Source: Acidimicrobiales bacterium (GTDB lineage: Bacteria; Actinomycetota; Acidimicrobiia; Acidimicrobiales; Bog-793). Taken from it: a DNA stretch of 64,000 nt. Positions 40,030 through 48,943 of this stretch are shown piece by piece (positions within the stretch are counted from its first letter, which is position 1; each line of letters opens with the position of its first letter). The notes beneath the pieces are model-generated. The model did not search any database and was not told where the DNA came from. It saw only the letters and a list, made by a program, of their open reading frames with translations. Location: contig DATGLP010000008.1 of the NCBI GenBank assembly GCA_035294085.1, positions 23,681 to 87,680 on the forward strand, in the 5' to 3' direction. The position numbers and the translations under genes were made by a program.

Positions 40030-40896
40030 CTACGAGCGGCGTCCCCGGCGCGTGCCGGCCACGATGACCTCGTTCGCCCGCGCCGCGGGGGTGTCGGCGA
40101 GGGCGACGTGCGCGGGCGTGGGTGCCGGGCGGCGGCGGATCTTGCGGCCCAGCCACGCGACTGGGTCGTAGCGGACGTCGACCGCCCGCTCCTTCAGGGG
40201 GATGATCGCGTTGTCGGTGATGTGGATCCCCTCGGGGCACACCTCCGTGCAGCACTTCGTGATGTTGCACAGGCCGATGCCGAAGGCGCGCGAGACGGCG
40301 TCTCGGCGGTCCAGCGTGTCGAGCGGGTGCATCTCGAGCTCCGCCAGGCGCACGAAGAAGCGGGGGCCGACGTAGCGCTCCTTGTTCTCCTCGTGGTCAC
40401 GGATCACGTGGCAGACGTTCTGGCACAGGAAGCACTCGATGCACTTGTGGAACTCCTGGAGCCGGTCGATGTCGATCTGGGCCATGCGCCGCATGCCGTC
40501 GGGGTCCCGCGGGCCGAGGCGCGTCGTCGGGATGCGGCGCGCCTCGGCGAAGTTGAACGAGACGTCGGTCACGAGGTCGCGCAGGATCGGGAAGGTGCGC
40601 AGCGGGGAGATCGTGACCGGCTCGCCCGCGGGCAGGCTGGACATGCGCGTCATGCACATGAGGCGCGGGATGCCGTTGACCTCCGCGCTGCACGAGCCGC
40701 ACTTGCCGGCCTTGCAGTTCCAGCGCACCGCGAGGTCCGGCGCCAGCTCCGCCTGGACGCGGTGGACGACGTCGAGCACGACCTCGCCCTCCTGGGCCGC
40801 GAGCGTGTAGTCGCGGAACTCCCCGCCCTGCTCGTCGCCGCGCCAGATGCGCAGCGTCACCTGCGCCGGCCGGTCGGCGCCCGCTCCGGTCGCCAT
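40030..40896 (-). CDS. sdhB: succinate dehydrogenase iron-sulfur subunit
   Basis: Electron-transfer subunit with three clusters. The [2Fe-2S] ligands are in WNCKAGKCGSCSAEVNG plus LMCMT; the [4Fe-4S] and [3Fe-4S] ligands are in KCIECFLCQNVCHV and CNITKCCTEVCPEGIHIT. The 288-residue protein has a basic C-terminal extension (KIRRRPAPTPAH onward) beyond the usual end. It overlaps sdhA by TGATG. Similarity is to the mycobacterial Sdh1 type. Confidence 0.94.
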   Translation of the reverse strand: MATGAGADRPAQVTLRIWRGDEQGGEFRDYTLAAQEGEVVLDVVHRVQAELAPDLAVRWNCKAGKCGSCSAEVNGIPRLMCMTRMSSLPAGEPVTISPLRTFPILRDLVTDVSFNFAEARRIPTTRLGPRDPDGMRRMAQIDIDRLQEFHKCIECFLCQNVCHVIRDHEENKERYVGPRFFVRLAELEMHPLDTLDRRDAVSRAFGIGLCNITKCCTEVCPEGIHITDNAIIPLKERAVDVRYDPVAWLGRKIRRRPAPTPAHVALADTPAARANEVIVAGTRRGRRS

Positions 40897-42698
40897 CAGT
40901 GCGCCTCCTCGAACAGCGCCCGCAGCTCGGCGGGCATCTCGGGGAGCGGCTCGGGGGAGACGACGACGTCACCGCCGACGAGCCGCGTCACCATGTTCAG
41001 CTTCCCGAACCGCTCGTCGTCGGCGCTCGGGTAGTCGTCGCGGGTGTGTCCGCCGCGGCTCTCCTTGCGCTCGATCGCCGCGAGCGTCGTGCAGCGCGCC
41101 ACCGCGAGCATCGACTCGAGGTCGAGCGCGAGGTGCCAGCCCGGGTTGAACTGGCGGTTGCCCTCGACGGTCACCTCGGCCGCCCGCTTGTCGAGCTCGT
41201 CGAGGCGGTGGACGGCCTCGACGAGCTCGGCCTCCGTCCGGATGATCCCGACGAGGTCCTGCATCGTCTCCTGCAGGGCGTGGTGCACCGCGTAGGGGTT
41301 CTCGCCGCCCTCGTGCTCGAAGTAGGCGAGGGCGTGCCGGGTGGCCTCGTCGACGAGCGCGTCGTCGACCGGCGCCGCCTCGCGCCGGCCGAGCGCGTGC
41401 TCGGCGGCCGCGGCGCCGGCGCGCCGGCCGAAGACGAGGAGGTCGGAGAGGGAGTTGCCCCCGAGCCGGTTCGCGCCGTGCATCCCGCCTGCCACCTCGC
41501 CGGCGGCGTACAGCCCGGGGACGGTCGTGGCCGCGGTGTCGGCGTCGACGCGCACGCCGCCCATGACGTAGTGGCAGGTCGGCCCGATCTCCATCGGGTC
41601 CTTCGTGATGTCGACGTCGGCGAGCTCCTTGAACTGGTGGTACATCGAGGGCAGGCGCCGCCGGATGTACTCGGGGGGGCGGCGCGAGGCGATGTCGAGG
41701 TAGACGCCGCCGTGCGGGCTGCCCCGCCCGGCCTTCACCTCGGCGTTGATCGCCCGGGCGACCTCGTCGCGCGGCAGGAGCTCGGGGGGTCGGCGGAAGT
41801 CCTTCTTGTTGTCGTACCACTGGTCCGCCTCCTCGATCGAGGAGGCGGTCTCCTTCGCGTAGTACTCGGGGATGTAGTTGAACATGAAGCGCTCGCCGTC
41901 GCGGTTGCGCAGCACCCCGCCGTCCCCGCGGACGCCCTCGGTGACGAGCAGGCCGCGCGCCGAGGGCGGCCAGACCATGCCGGTCGGGTGGAACTGGACG
42001 AACTCCATGTCGATGAGGTCGGCGCCTGCCCACAGGGCGAGTGCGTGGCCGTCGCCGGTCGACTCCCAGGAGTTCGAGGTGAACTTCCAGGCCTTCCCGA
42101 TCCCGCCGGACGCGAGCACGACCGCCTTCGCCCGGAAGACGACGAAGCGGCCCGACTCGCGCCACAGCCCGAGCGCCCCGTTCACCGCGCCCGAGGAGTC
42201 CTTGAGGAGGCGGAGCACCTTGCACTCCATGAAGACCTCGATGCCGAGGCTCACCGCCTGGTGCTGCACCGTCCGCAGCAGCTCGAGCCCGGTCCGGTCG
42301 CCGACGTGCGCGAGGCGGGCGTAGCGGTGGCCGCCGAAGTCCCGCTGGAGGATCCGGCCGTCGGGCGTGCGGTCGAAGATCGCGCCCCAGTCCTCGAGCT
42401 CGAGGACGCGCTCGGGCGCCTCCTGGGCGTGCAGCTGCGCCATGCGCCAGTTGTTCAGCATCTTGCCGCCGCGCATCGTGTCCCGGAAGTGGACCTTCCA
42501 GTTGTCCTCGGGCCAGACGTTGCCGAGGGCCGCGGCGACCCCCCCCTCGGCCATCACCGTGTGCGCCTTGCCGAGGAGCGACTTGCACACGACCGCGGTG
42601 CGCGCGCCGAGCGAGCTCGCCTCGATCGCGGCGCGCAGCCCCGCGCCGCCGGCGCCGATGACGAGGACGTCGCAGGTGTGCGTCTCGAGGTCCGGCAT
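40896..42698 (-). CDS. sdhA: succinate dehydrogenase flavoprotein subunit
   Basis: Catalytic FAD subunit, 600 residues. The N-terminus has the Rossmann motif VLVIGAGGAGLRAAIEASSL, then KAHTVMAEGGVAAALGN, where the histidine is the expected covalent FAD site. The capping and active-site regions follow with LIDMEFVQFHPTGMVWP and MHGANRLGGNSLSDLLVFG. The ATG at 42698 overlaps the stop of the membrane subunit gene (TGATG), and its stop overlaps sdhB the same way. The open frame upstream of the ATG is a shadow. Confidence 0.95.
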   Translation of the reverse strand: MPDLETHTCDVLVIGAGGAGLRAAIEASSLGARTAVVCKSLLGKAHTVMAEGGVAAALGNVWPEDNWKVHFRDTMRGGKMLNNWRMAQLHAQEAPERVLELEDWGAIFDRTPDGRILQRDFGGHRYARLAHVGDRTGLELLRTVQHQAVSLGIEVFMECKVLRLLKDSSGAVNGALGLWRESGRFVVFRAKAVVLASGGIGKAWKFTSNSWESTGDGHALALWAGADLIDMEFVQFHPTGMVWPPSARGLLVTEGVRGDGGVLRNRDGERFMFNYIPEYYAKETASSIEEADQWYDNKKDFRRPPELLPRDEVARAINAEVKAGRGSPHGGVYLDIASRRPPEYIRRRLPSMYHQFKELADVDITKDPMEIGPTCHYVMGGVRVDADTAATTVPGLYAAGEVAGGMHGANRLGGNSLSDLLVFGRRAGAAAAEHALGRREAAPVDDALVDEATRHALAYFEHEGGENPYAVHHALQETMQDLVGIIRTEAELVEAVHRLDELDKRAAEVTVEGNRQFNPGWHLALDLESMLAVARCTTLAAIERKESRGGHTRDDYPSADDERFGKLNMVTRLVGGDVVVSPEPLPEMPAELRALFEEAH

Positions 42699-43561
42699 CA
42701 GATGATCCTCGGGTCGTGGATCGTGCCGCTCGCCACGAGCCAGGTGTACAGGTCGGTCACGACGATCGAGAAGAGCGAGCACCAGGCCCACAGCTGGTGG
42801 TGCTCGTTGAGCGGCGTCGAGACGTTCTTCCAGAAGAAGTAGCGCAGGCGCGCCCGGGAGAAGCGCTTCAGGCCCCCGCCGCACAGGTGCCGGCAGGCGT
42901 GGCAGCCGAGCGTGTAGGCCCAGATGAGCACGGCGTTGGCGACGAAGATGAGCGTCCCCACGCCGAGGCCGACCCCGTCGCGAAAGCGGAAGGCGGTGAT
43001 CGCGTCCCAGGTGAGGATGCCGGCGAAGATCACCGCGAAGTACCAGGTGTAGCGGTGGATGTTCTGGAGGACGAGCGGGAAGCGGGTCTCGCCGGTGTAG
43101 CGGCGGCGCAGCCCCCGGGCCCGCTGGGAGCCGGCGTCGGGCACGGCGCACGCCGGCGGGGACAGCCACAGCGAGCGGTAGTAGGCCTTGCGGTAGTAGT
43201 AGCAGGTGGTGCGGAAGGCGCCGGGGAAGATGAGGATCAGCCAGGCCGGCGAGATGCGCCAGAAGTCGCCGAAGAGCGGTCCCCACACGTAGCCGGCCGT
43301 GACGCACGAGTGGGTGAGGCACGGCGAGTAGTAGGGCGAGAGGTAGTCGCGCCCGACCGAGCCGGCGTAGAAGTCGCCGTTGCGCAGGGCCGCCCAGATC
43401 GAGTAGCCGATGAAGCCGAGCAGGCCGGCGGCGACGGCGATGGGCTGGACGCGCCAGCGGTCCCGGCGCAGCACGCTCGAGAGCGGCGGCCCGCCGCGCG
43501 GCCCCCCGATCTCGACCGGCGTCGGCGTCGCCTCGCGCTGTTCAACGACGGTCACGGCCAT
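42698..43561 (-). CDS. succinate dehydrogenase membrane anchor subunit
   Basis: A single 287-residue membrane subunit with about five helices, as in the mycobacterial Sdh1 complex rather than separate SdhC and SdhD. Features are VAAGLLGFIGYSIWAALRNG, ISPAWLILIFPGAFRTTCYY, NIHRYTWYFAVIFAGILTWD (His for haem or quinone) and AYTLGCHACRHLCGGG. The ATG at 43561 is preceded by GAGGA at about 8 nt and directly by GGAGG; a GTG two codons later (43555) would sit at better spacing from GGAGG. First gene of the sdh operon. Confidence 0.85.
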   Translation of the reverse strand: MAVTVVEQREATPTPVEIGGPRGGPPLSSVLRRDRWRVQPIAVAAGLLGFIGYSIWAALRNGDFYAGSVGRDYLSPYYSPCLTHSCVTAGYVWGPLFGDFWRISPAWLILIFPGAFRTTCYYYRKAYYRSLWLSPPACAVPDAGSQRARGLRRRYTGETRFPLVLQNIHRYTWYFAVIFAGILTWDAITAFRFRDGVGLGVGTLIFVANAVLIWAYTLGCHACRHLCGGGLKRFSRARLRYFFWKNVSTPLNEHHQLWAWCSLFSIVVTDLYTWLVASGTIHDPRII

Positions 43562-43681
43562 CCTCCATTCCTCGGTGAGCCGGCTCGGCGGGCGCTCGCC
43601 AACCCGACCGGGCCCAGGCCGTCGGACATCCTCGCGCGCCGCGCCGGCGGGCGGCGAAACGGCGACCGGCCGGCGCAGCGG

Positions 43682-43687
43682 TAGGGT
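43682..43687 (+). promoter_or_regulatory. -10 element of leaderless MoxR gene
   Basis: TAGGGT ends 7 nt before the GTG at 43695, in the divergent space with the sdh operon. Confidence 0.6.
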
Positions 43688-43694
43688 GGGGCGG

Positions 43695-45119
43695 GTGACC
43701 GACGCGCCGAACGAGCGGACGCCGCGCCCGAGCACCGTCGGCGAGCTGCGCGAGAGCGGCTGGGTGTCGGTCCCGGTCCGGGAGGAGGTGCGGCGCAACG
43801 CGCTGGCGCGCATCGCCGCCGGCCTCCCCGTCGTGGCGGGGGTGCTCGGCTTCGAGCACAGCGTCATCCCCCAGCTCGAGCACGCCCTCCTGGCAGGCCA
43901 CGACATCATCCTCCTCGGCGAGCGCGGCCAGGCGAAGTCCCGCATCATCCGCTCGCTCGTCGACCTGCTCGACCCCTTCGTCCCGGCCCTCGCCGGCTCC
44001 GAGGTGCACGACGACCCCTTCCGGCCGGCGTCGCGCCAGGGGCGCGACCTCGTCGCCGAGCTCGGCGACAAGGCGCCGATCACCTGGGTGGGGCGGGCCG
44101 AGCGCTACGCGGAGAAGCTCGCCACCCCCGACACCACGATCGCCGACCTGATCGGGGAGGTCGACCCGATCAAGGTGGCGGAGGGCCGCTACCTGTCGGA
44201 CGAACTCACGATCCACTACGGCCTCGTTCCGCGAGCCAACCGCGGCATCTTCGCGGTGAACGAGCTGCCGGACCTCGCCGAGCGGATCCAGGTCGGCCTC
44301 CTCAACGTGCTCGAGGAGCGCGACGTCCAGATCCGGGGCTTCCGCGTCCGCCTGCCCCTCGACGTCCTCCTCGTCGCGTCCGCCAACCCGGAGGACTACA
44401 CGAGCCGCGGCCGGATCATCACCCCCCTCAAGGACCGCTTCGGCGCCCAGATCCGCACGCACTACCCGCCCGACGTCGCCACGGAGGTCGCGATCGTCGC
44501 CCAGGAGGCCCGCCCCGCCTCGGCGCCGGGCATTGCCGTGCGGGTCCCGGCGTTCATGGCCGAGGTGACGGCCCGCCTCAGCCAGCGCGCCCGGGCGAGC
44601 CCGAAGGTGAACCAGCGCTCGGGGGTCTCGGTCCGCCTCAGCATCGCCAACTACGAGACCCTCGTCGCCGCCGCGCTGCGGCGCGGCGCACGCCTTCGCG
44701 AGGCGGAGGTCGCGCCCCGCCCGAGCGACCTGTCGGCGCTCGCCGCCTCCACCCTCGGCAAGGTCGAGGTGGAGTCCTTCGACGAGGAGGACGACGCCGC
44801 GATCCTCGCCGAGCTGGTCGACGCCGCGCTCTTGGAGACCTTCCGCGCCGCCGGCCCCGGCGGCTCGCTCGCCGAGGTCGTCGCCGGCTTCGACGCCGGC
44901 CTCGTCGCCGAGGTCGGCCCCGAGGTGCCCCTCGCCGCCTACGAGGCGCTCGCCGCCAGCCTCCCCGCCCTCGGGGAGGCGGCGGCCGCCGTCGTCGGCG
45001 CCGAGGCAGGAGCCGCCGAGCGCGCGAGCGCCGTCGAGCTCGTCCTCGAGGGCCTCCACCTCACCCGCCGGCTCGCCAAGTCGGTCGAGGGCGGCACCGC
45101 CGCCTACCGGGGCAGGTAG
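43695..45119 (+). CDS. AAA+ ATPase, magnesium chelatase I / MoxR-like
   Basis: A 474-residue AAA+ protein. The Walker A region is atypical: the loop reads IILLGERGQAKSRIIRSLVD, with GQAKS where GxxGKT/S is usual, which is normal for this MoxR-like branch. GIFAVNELPDLAERIQVGLLN gives the Walker B and sensor region, and VLLVASANPEDYTSRGRII gives sensor 1. It pairs with the downstream VWA-domain gene (1-nt gap), the BchI/BchD-like or MoxR/VWA arrangement seen at Rv0958-Rv0959 in M. tuberculosis. MoxR/VWA pairs act as chaperones or metal-insertion machines; no target is visible. The GTG at 43695 is chosen from the leaderless -10. Confidence 0.85.
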   Translation: MTDAPNERTPRPSTVGELRESGWVSVPVREEVRRNALARIAAGLPVVAGVLGFEHSVIPQLEHALLAGHDIILLGERGQAKSRIIRSLVDLLDPFVPALAGSEVHDDPFRPASRQGRDLVAELGDKAPITWVGRAERYAEKLATPDTTIADLIGEVDPIKVAEGRYLSDELTIHYGLVPRANRGIFAVNELPDLAERIQVGLLNVLEERDVQIRGFRVRLPLDVLLVASANPEDYTSRGRIITPLKDRFGAQIRTHYPPDVATEVAIVAQEARPASAPGIAVRVPAFMAEVTARLSQRARASPKVNQRSGVSVRLSIANYETLVAAALRRGARLREAEVAPRPSDLSALAASTLGKVEVESFDEEDDAAILAELVDAALLETFRAAGPGGSLAEVVAGFDAGLVAEVGPEVPLAAYEALAASLPALGEAAAAVVGAEAGAAERASAVELVLEGLHLTRRLAKSVEGGTAAYRGR

Positions 45120-45120
45120 C

Positions 45121-47154
45121 GTGGGCGCGCTGCGCTGGCGCTACGAGCGCTGGACGGGCGCGGTGGGCGAGGGGCCCGCGCCGCCCGGCGCGGACGACGT
45201 CCTCGCTGCCGCCGCCGACGATCTCGCCTACCACGGGGATCTCGACGCCGCCCTGCGGCGCCTGCTGCGCGAGGGCTTCACCACCGCCGCCGGGCGCCGC
45301 GTCGCTGGGCTGCGCGAGCTCCTCGAGGAGGTGCGCCGCCGCCGCCGGGAGCTGCTCGCGGCGCACGACGCCGACGGGCTCACGCGATCGGTGCGCGAGG
45401 AGCTCGACGCGATCGTCGAGCGCGAGCGCGCCGAGCTCGAGGCCCGGGTAGCGGCCGCTCGCGGCGAGGACGCTCCGCCGAGCGCCAGGTCGGCCGGCGA
45501 CGCCGCGCTCGAGGCGCTCGGCGAGCTCGACCTCCTCCCGGCGCCCCTCGGCCAGCGCCTGGCCGCCCTCCAGCGCTACGAGTTCGCGTCGCCCGAGGCG
45601 GCGAGCGCCTTCTCGCGCCTCATCGAGCGGCTCCGACGCTCGCTCGTCGAGCTCCAGCTCTCGCGGGCCGCAGGGCTGGCCGCGGCGTCGCCCGCCGAGC
45701 GGGCGCGCCTCGGCGAGGCGCTCGACGCCCTGAGCACGCTGCTCGAGCAGCGCCGGGCCGGACTACCCCTCGAGCCCGACTTCTCGTCGTTCGTCGAGCG
45801 CTTCGGCGACCTCTTCCCCCCGGCGGAGGACCTCGACGGCCTGCTCGCCAGGCTGGCCTCGCGCCTGCAGGCGGCGGGCGCCGTCCTCGCCTCGATGACG
45901 CCGGCCGAGCGAGCCGAGCTCGAGGCGCTCGCCGCCGGGCTGCTCGCGGACGAGGAGCTCGGCCGCCGTCTCGACCGCCTCGCCGCTGCGCTCGCCGGCA
46001 CGCTCGCCCCCCTCGAGCCGGTGGACGGACCGGGCGGGCTCGCGCTCTCCTTCGAGGAGGCGAGCGACGTCGCCGCGCAGCTCGCCGAGCTCTCGGAGCT
46101 CGAGGCGTTCCTCGCCGGCACCGACACGCCCGCGGCCCTCGCGGAGGCGGACCTCGAGCGGGTGGCGGAGCTCGTCTCGCGAGACGCGGCCGCGTCGCTC
46201 GAGGCGCTCGCGCAGCTGACGCGCCGGCTCGAGGCCGAAGGCCTCGTCGCGCGCCGCGGCGAGCGCCTCGCGCTCACGCCGCGGGGCCTCCGCCGCCTCG
46301 GGGCGCACGCACTCGGGGAGGTGTTCTCCCGGCTGGGGCGCGCTCGCTCGGGCGAGCACCTCGTCCTCGAGCCGGGACCGGGGCACGAGCGTGCCGAGAC
46401 GACTCGGCCCTACGAGCCCGGCGACGCCTTCGATCTCAACGTCGAGCGGACGCTGCGCAACGGCCTCGTCCGCCTGGCCCGGGCCCGCGAGACGCCCTCG
46501 GTGGCGCTGGCGCGGCCGATCGCGCTGTCCGTCGAGGACTTCGAGATCGACGAGCGCGAGCGGGTGACGGGCGCGGCGAGCGTGCTCGCGCTCGACCTGT
46601 CGCTGTCGATGCCGATGCGCGACAACTTCCTCGCCGCGAAGAAGGTCGCGCTCGCGCTGCAGTCGCTCATCGCGTCGCGCTACCCCCGCGACTTCCTCGG
46701 CCTGATCGGCTTCTCGGCGACGGCGCGCGTCATCGAGCCGTCGAAGCTCGCCGAGGTCTCGTGGGACTACACCTACGGGACGAACCTGCAGCACGCCCTG
46801 GCGCTCAGCCGGAGGATGCTCGCGCACCGCCGGGGGACCCGCCAGGTGCTCCTCGTCACCGACGGCGAGCCCACGGCGCACGTCGAGCCCGACGGCCAGG
46901 TCTTCTTCAGCTACCCGCCGACGCGCGAGACGATCGAGGAGACCCTCGCCGAGGTGGCCCGCTGCACGCGCGAGAAGATCGTCATCAACACCTTCGCCCT
47001 CGACGCCACCGGGTCGCTGCGGCGCTTCGTCGAGACGATGGCTCGCCTGAACGGCGGGCGCGCGTTCTTCGCGACGCCCGAGGACCTCGGCCCCTGCCTC
47101 CTCGTCGACTTCGTGTCGGGCCACCGGGCGACGCGGCGCCTCGCCGGCGCCTAG
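45121..47154 (+). CDS. VWA domain protein paired with MoxR-like ATPase
   Basis: A 677-residue protein. The first 430 residues are helical, rich in Ala, Glu, Leu and Arg, with long coiled-coil-like stretches. The C-terminal VWA domain (about 470-660) has an intact MIDAS: VLALDLSLSMPMRDNFLAAK (DxSxS), a threonine in TYGTNLQHALALS and the aspartate in VLLVTDGEPTAHVEP. The GTG begins 1 nt after the ATPase stop, so the two are surely cotranscribed. Its role is likely to bind a metal-dependent partner for the ATPase. Confidence 0.85.
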   Translation: MGALRWRYERWTGAVGEGPAPPGADDVLAAAADDLAYHGDLDAALRRLLREGFTTAAGRRVAGLRELLEEVRRRRRELLAAHDADGLTRSVREELDAIVERERAELEARVAAARGEDAPPSARSAGDAALEALGELDLLPAPLGQRLAALQRYEFASPEAASAFSRLIERLRRSLVELQLSRAAGLAAASPAERARLGEALDALSTLLEQRRAGLPLEPDFSSFVERFGDLFPPAEDLDGLLARLASRLQAAGAVLASMTPAERAELEALAAGLLADEELGRRLDRLAAALAGTLAPLEPVDGPGGLALSFEEASDVAAQLAELSELEAFLAGTDTPAALAEADLERVAELVSRDAAASLEALAQLTRRLEAEGLVARRGERLALTPRGLRRLGAHALGEVFSRLGRARSGEHLVLEPGPGHERAETTRPYEPGDAFDLNVERTLRNGLVRLARARETPSVALARPIALSVEDFEIDERERVTGAASVLALDLSLSMPMRDNFLAAKKVALALQSLIASRYPRDFLGLIGFSATARVIEPSKLAEVSWDYTYGTNLQHALALSRRMLAHRRGTRQVLLVTDGEPTAHVEPDGQVFFSYPPTRETIEETLAEVARCTREKIVINTFALDATGSLRRFVETMARLNGGRAFFATPEDLGPCLLVDFVSGHRATRRLAGA

Positions 47155-47310
47155 GCGCGCCGAGGCCGGGTCGGGCGCCCCGCCGTCGGGGGCGTGGGTC
47201 GTCGCGAAGCCGTCGCGAGGCCGGAGCCGGCGTGCAGGCCCGAGGCGGGAGCGGCCGCTCGCGCCGCGCCGACCCCTTGCGCGGCGCCTGGCTGCCGGCC
47301 ATCATGGTAA

Positions 47311-47332
47311 CAACGGTGTAATTTCACCGTTG
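47311..47332. promoter_or_regulatory. palindromic operator over whiB -10
   Basis: CAACGGTG, TAATTT, CACCGTTG: 8-bp perfect arms around a 6-bp centre whose AATT is itself symmetric. The centre TAATTT (47319-47324) matches TANNNT and could be the -10 of the whiB gene 38 nt downstream, so a dimeric repressor bound here would block it. Confidence 0.6.
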
Positions 47333-47369
47333 CCACTCCTCGGGTGGCGCAGCGCAAGGGAGGGTGCCG

Positions 47370-47642
47370 GTGGACATCCAGGCGCTCGTCAGCGGAGAGG
47401 GTCGGTCCTGGCAGGCGCGGGCGAACTGCCTCGGCGTGGATCCCGAGCTCTTCTTCCCGGAGCGGGGCACCTCGACCCGTGAGGCGAAGGAGGTCTGCAG
47501 GGGATGCGTCGTGCGCGAGGACTGCCTCGACTTCGCCATCGCGAACGGCGAGAAGTTCGGCATCTGGGGGGGCATGAGCGAGCGTGAGCGGCGTCGCGTC
47601 CGGCGCGCCCGCATCCTCGAGACCCGCCACGCGGCGTCGTAG
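47370..47642 (+). CDS. WhiB family regulator, WhiB2/WhmD-like
   Basis: WhiB proteins are small 4Fe-4S transcription factors that bind the primary sigma factor. The four cysteines are C20, C43, C46 and C52 (ANCLGVDP and VCRGCVVREDC), followed by FGIWGGMSERERRRVRR, the beta-turn and basic tail. PERGTSTREAKEVC resembles WhiB2/WhmD, which is linked to septation. I chose the GTG at 47370 over one at 47364 because GGGAGG then lies 6 nt upstream; this gives 90 residues. A strong palindrome lies 38 nt upstream. Confidence 0.9.
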   Translation: MDIQALVSGEGRSWQARANCLGVDPELFFPERGTSTREAKEVCRGCVVREDCLDFAIANGEKFGIWGGMSERERRRVRRARILETRHAAS

Positions 47643-47664
47643 CCGTCGCGGCGCGCAGCGCCGC

Positions 47665-48492
47665 TCAGCCGCACGTGCCGCCTCGCCGCCTCCGGGCGAG
47701 GCGGGCCTCGATCGTCCGGTCCTCGCCGAGGTCGAGCTCGGCGTGGCGAGCCCGCGGGATCCGCTCGAGCAGGCCGGCCGGCACGAGGCCGACGAGCTCG
47801 GCGCGTTCGATCCTGGTACGGGCGCGCACGGCGTCGAAGACCGCGTCCGGCCCGACGAGCTCTGGCGCGACGAGGTTGCAGGAGACCTGGGCACGCCCGC
47901 CGAGCTCGAGGCCGAGGGCGCGCACCGCGGGGGAGCGCAGCTCGCGCGCCAGGCTGCGGGCCAGCTCGACGTCGGGCTCGGCGAGCCAGAGGTTGTAGGC
48001 GACGAGGACCTGGCGGGCGCCGACGCAGGTCGCGCCCCAGCGGGGGTGCGGGTGCGGCTCCCCGACGTCCGGGTCGAGGCCGCGGAAGGCCCGGCGCCGA
48101 ACGTCAGGGAGCGTGCGCTCGGGCCCGTAGTAGAAGCAGGGGAGTCCGTGGGTCCTGGCGGCCCACTCGGCGAAGGCGCGACGGGCCGCGAGCGCCTCGG
48201 CGAGGTCGAGCGGGCCGAGGTGGCCCGGCTCGAAGGGGACGAAGGGGACGACGTCGACGACGCCGAGGCGAGGGTGCGCGCCCTCGTGCCGGGCGAGGTC
48301 GAGCCGGTCGAGTGCCGCGCTCGTGAGCGCCCGGGCTGCCTCGTCGACGCCGTCGCCGACGAGGGTCCACACGCTGCGGTTGTGCCACGGATCCGCGTGC
48401 CGGTCGGCGAGGGCGTCGCCCGCGGCGGCGGCGAGCTCGTCGAGGAGCGCTCCGCTGCGGCCCTCGCTCAGGTTGACGACGCACTCGAGCAC
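47665..48492 (-). CDS. glutamate formimidoyltransferase
   Basis: Matches the formiminotransferase half of FTCD, which moves the formimino group of formiminoglutamate to THF. Supports are VLECVVNLSEGRSGALLDEL at the start, ADPWHNRSVWTLVG, RLGVVDVVPFVPFEP, LPCFYYGPERTLPDVRR and AYNLWLAEPDVELARSLARE. The 275-residue length lacks a cyclodeaminase domain. The start is the GTG at 48492; earlier frame is a shadow of the upstream whiB. It begins 20 nt after that whiB on the same strand, an unusual partner. No other histidine-degradation gene is visible, so the in vivo substrate is uncertain. Confidence 0.82.
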   Translation of the reverse strand: MLECVVNLSEGRSGALLDELAAAAGDALADRHADPWHNRSVWTLVGDGVDEAARALTSAALDRLDLARHEGAHPRLGVVDVVPFVPFEPGHLGPLDLAEALAARRAFAEWAARTHGLPCFYYGPERTLPDVRRRAFRGLDPDVGEPHPHPRWGATCVGARQVLVAYNLWLAEPDVELARSLARELRSPAVRALGLELGGRAQVSCNLVAPELVGPDAVFDAVRARTRIERAELVGLVPAGLLERIPRARHAELDLGEDRTIEARLARRRRGGTCG

Positions 48493-48512
48493 GCGTCGGG
48501 CGCGCTCGTGGC

Positions 48513-48758
48513 TCAGTCGACGCGGTGCAGCGACAGGTGGCGGCGCTGGCGCGCCAGGCGTCGGCGCTCGCGCTCGGAGGTCCCGCCCCAGACCCCGTGG
48601 TCGATGTGGTTCTCCATCGCGTACTCGAGGCAGGGCGCCTTCACGGGGCAGTCGACGCAGATCTTTCGTGCCGCCTCGACGCCGACGCCGTCGCTCGGGA
48701 AGAAGGTCTCGGGCGGCAGGTCCCGGCACTTGCCCCGCGCCATCCACTCCGTGTCCAT
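48513..48758 (-). CDS. WhiB family regulator (second copy)
   Basis: An 81-residue WhiB protein. Cysteines are C11, C34, C37 and C43 (GKCRDLPPETFFP and ICVDCPVKAPC), followed by HGVWGGTSERERRRLARQRR. It differs from the neighbouring WhiB in spacing and tail and I cannot assign it to a numbered mycobacterial class. The ATG at 48758 has GGAGGA about 11 nt upstream. Upstream on this strand, around 48850, is a TATATC sequence that could be the -10. It is probably cotranscribed with the formimidoyltransferase gene. Confidence 0.88.
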   Translation of the reverse strand: MDTEWMARGKCRDLPPETFFPSDGVGVEAARKICVDCPVKAPCLEYAMENHIDHGVWGGTSERERRRLARQRRHLSLHRVD

Positions 48759-48943
48759 CACACCACCCGTCCTCCGTCTGGCGACCACGCACCGGGCACG
48801 GAGCTGGCCGCGAGTGTCGCTCAGCGCGATCTGGCCTGCAGCCTCAGGATATACCCTCGTGCTCGCCGGACCAGACCCGCTGCCGAGGGCGCCCGGCGCT
48901 CGCCGGTAGACTGCGCCGTCGCCGAGCGACCGAGGGAGCGACC

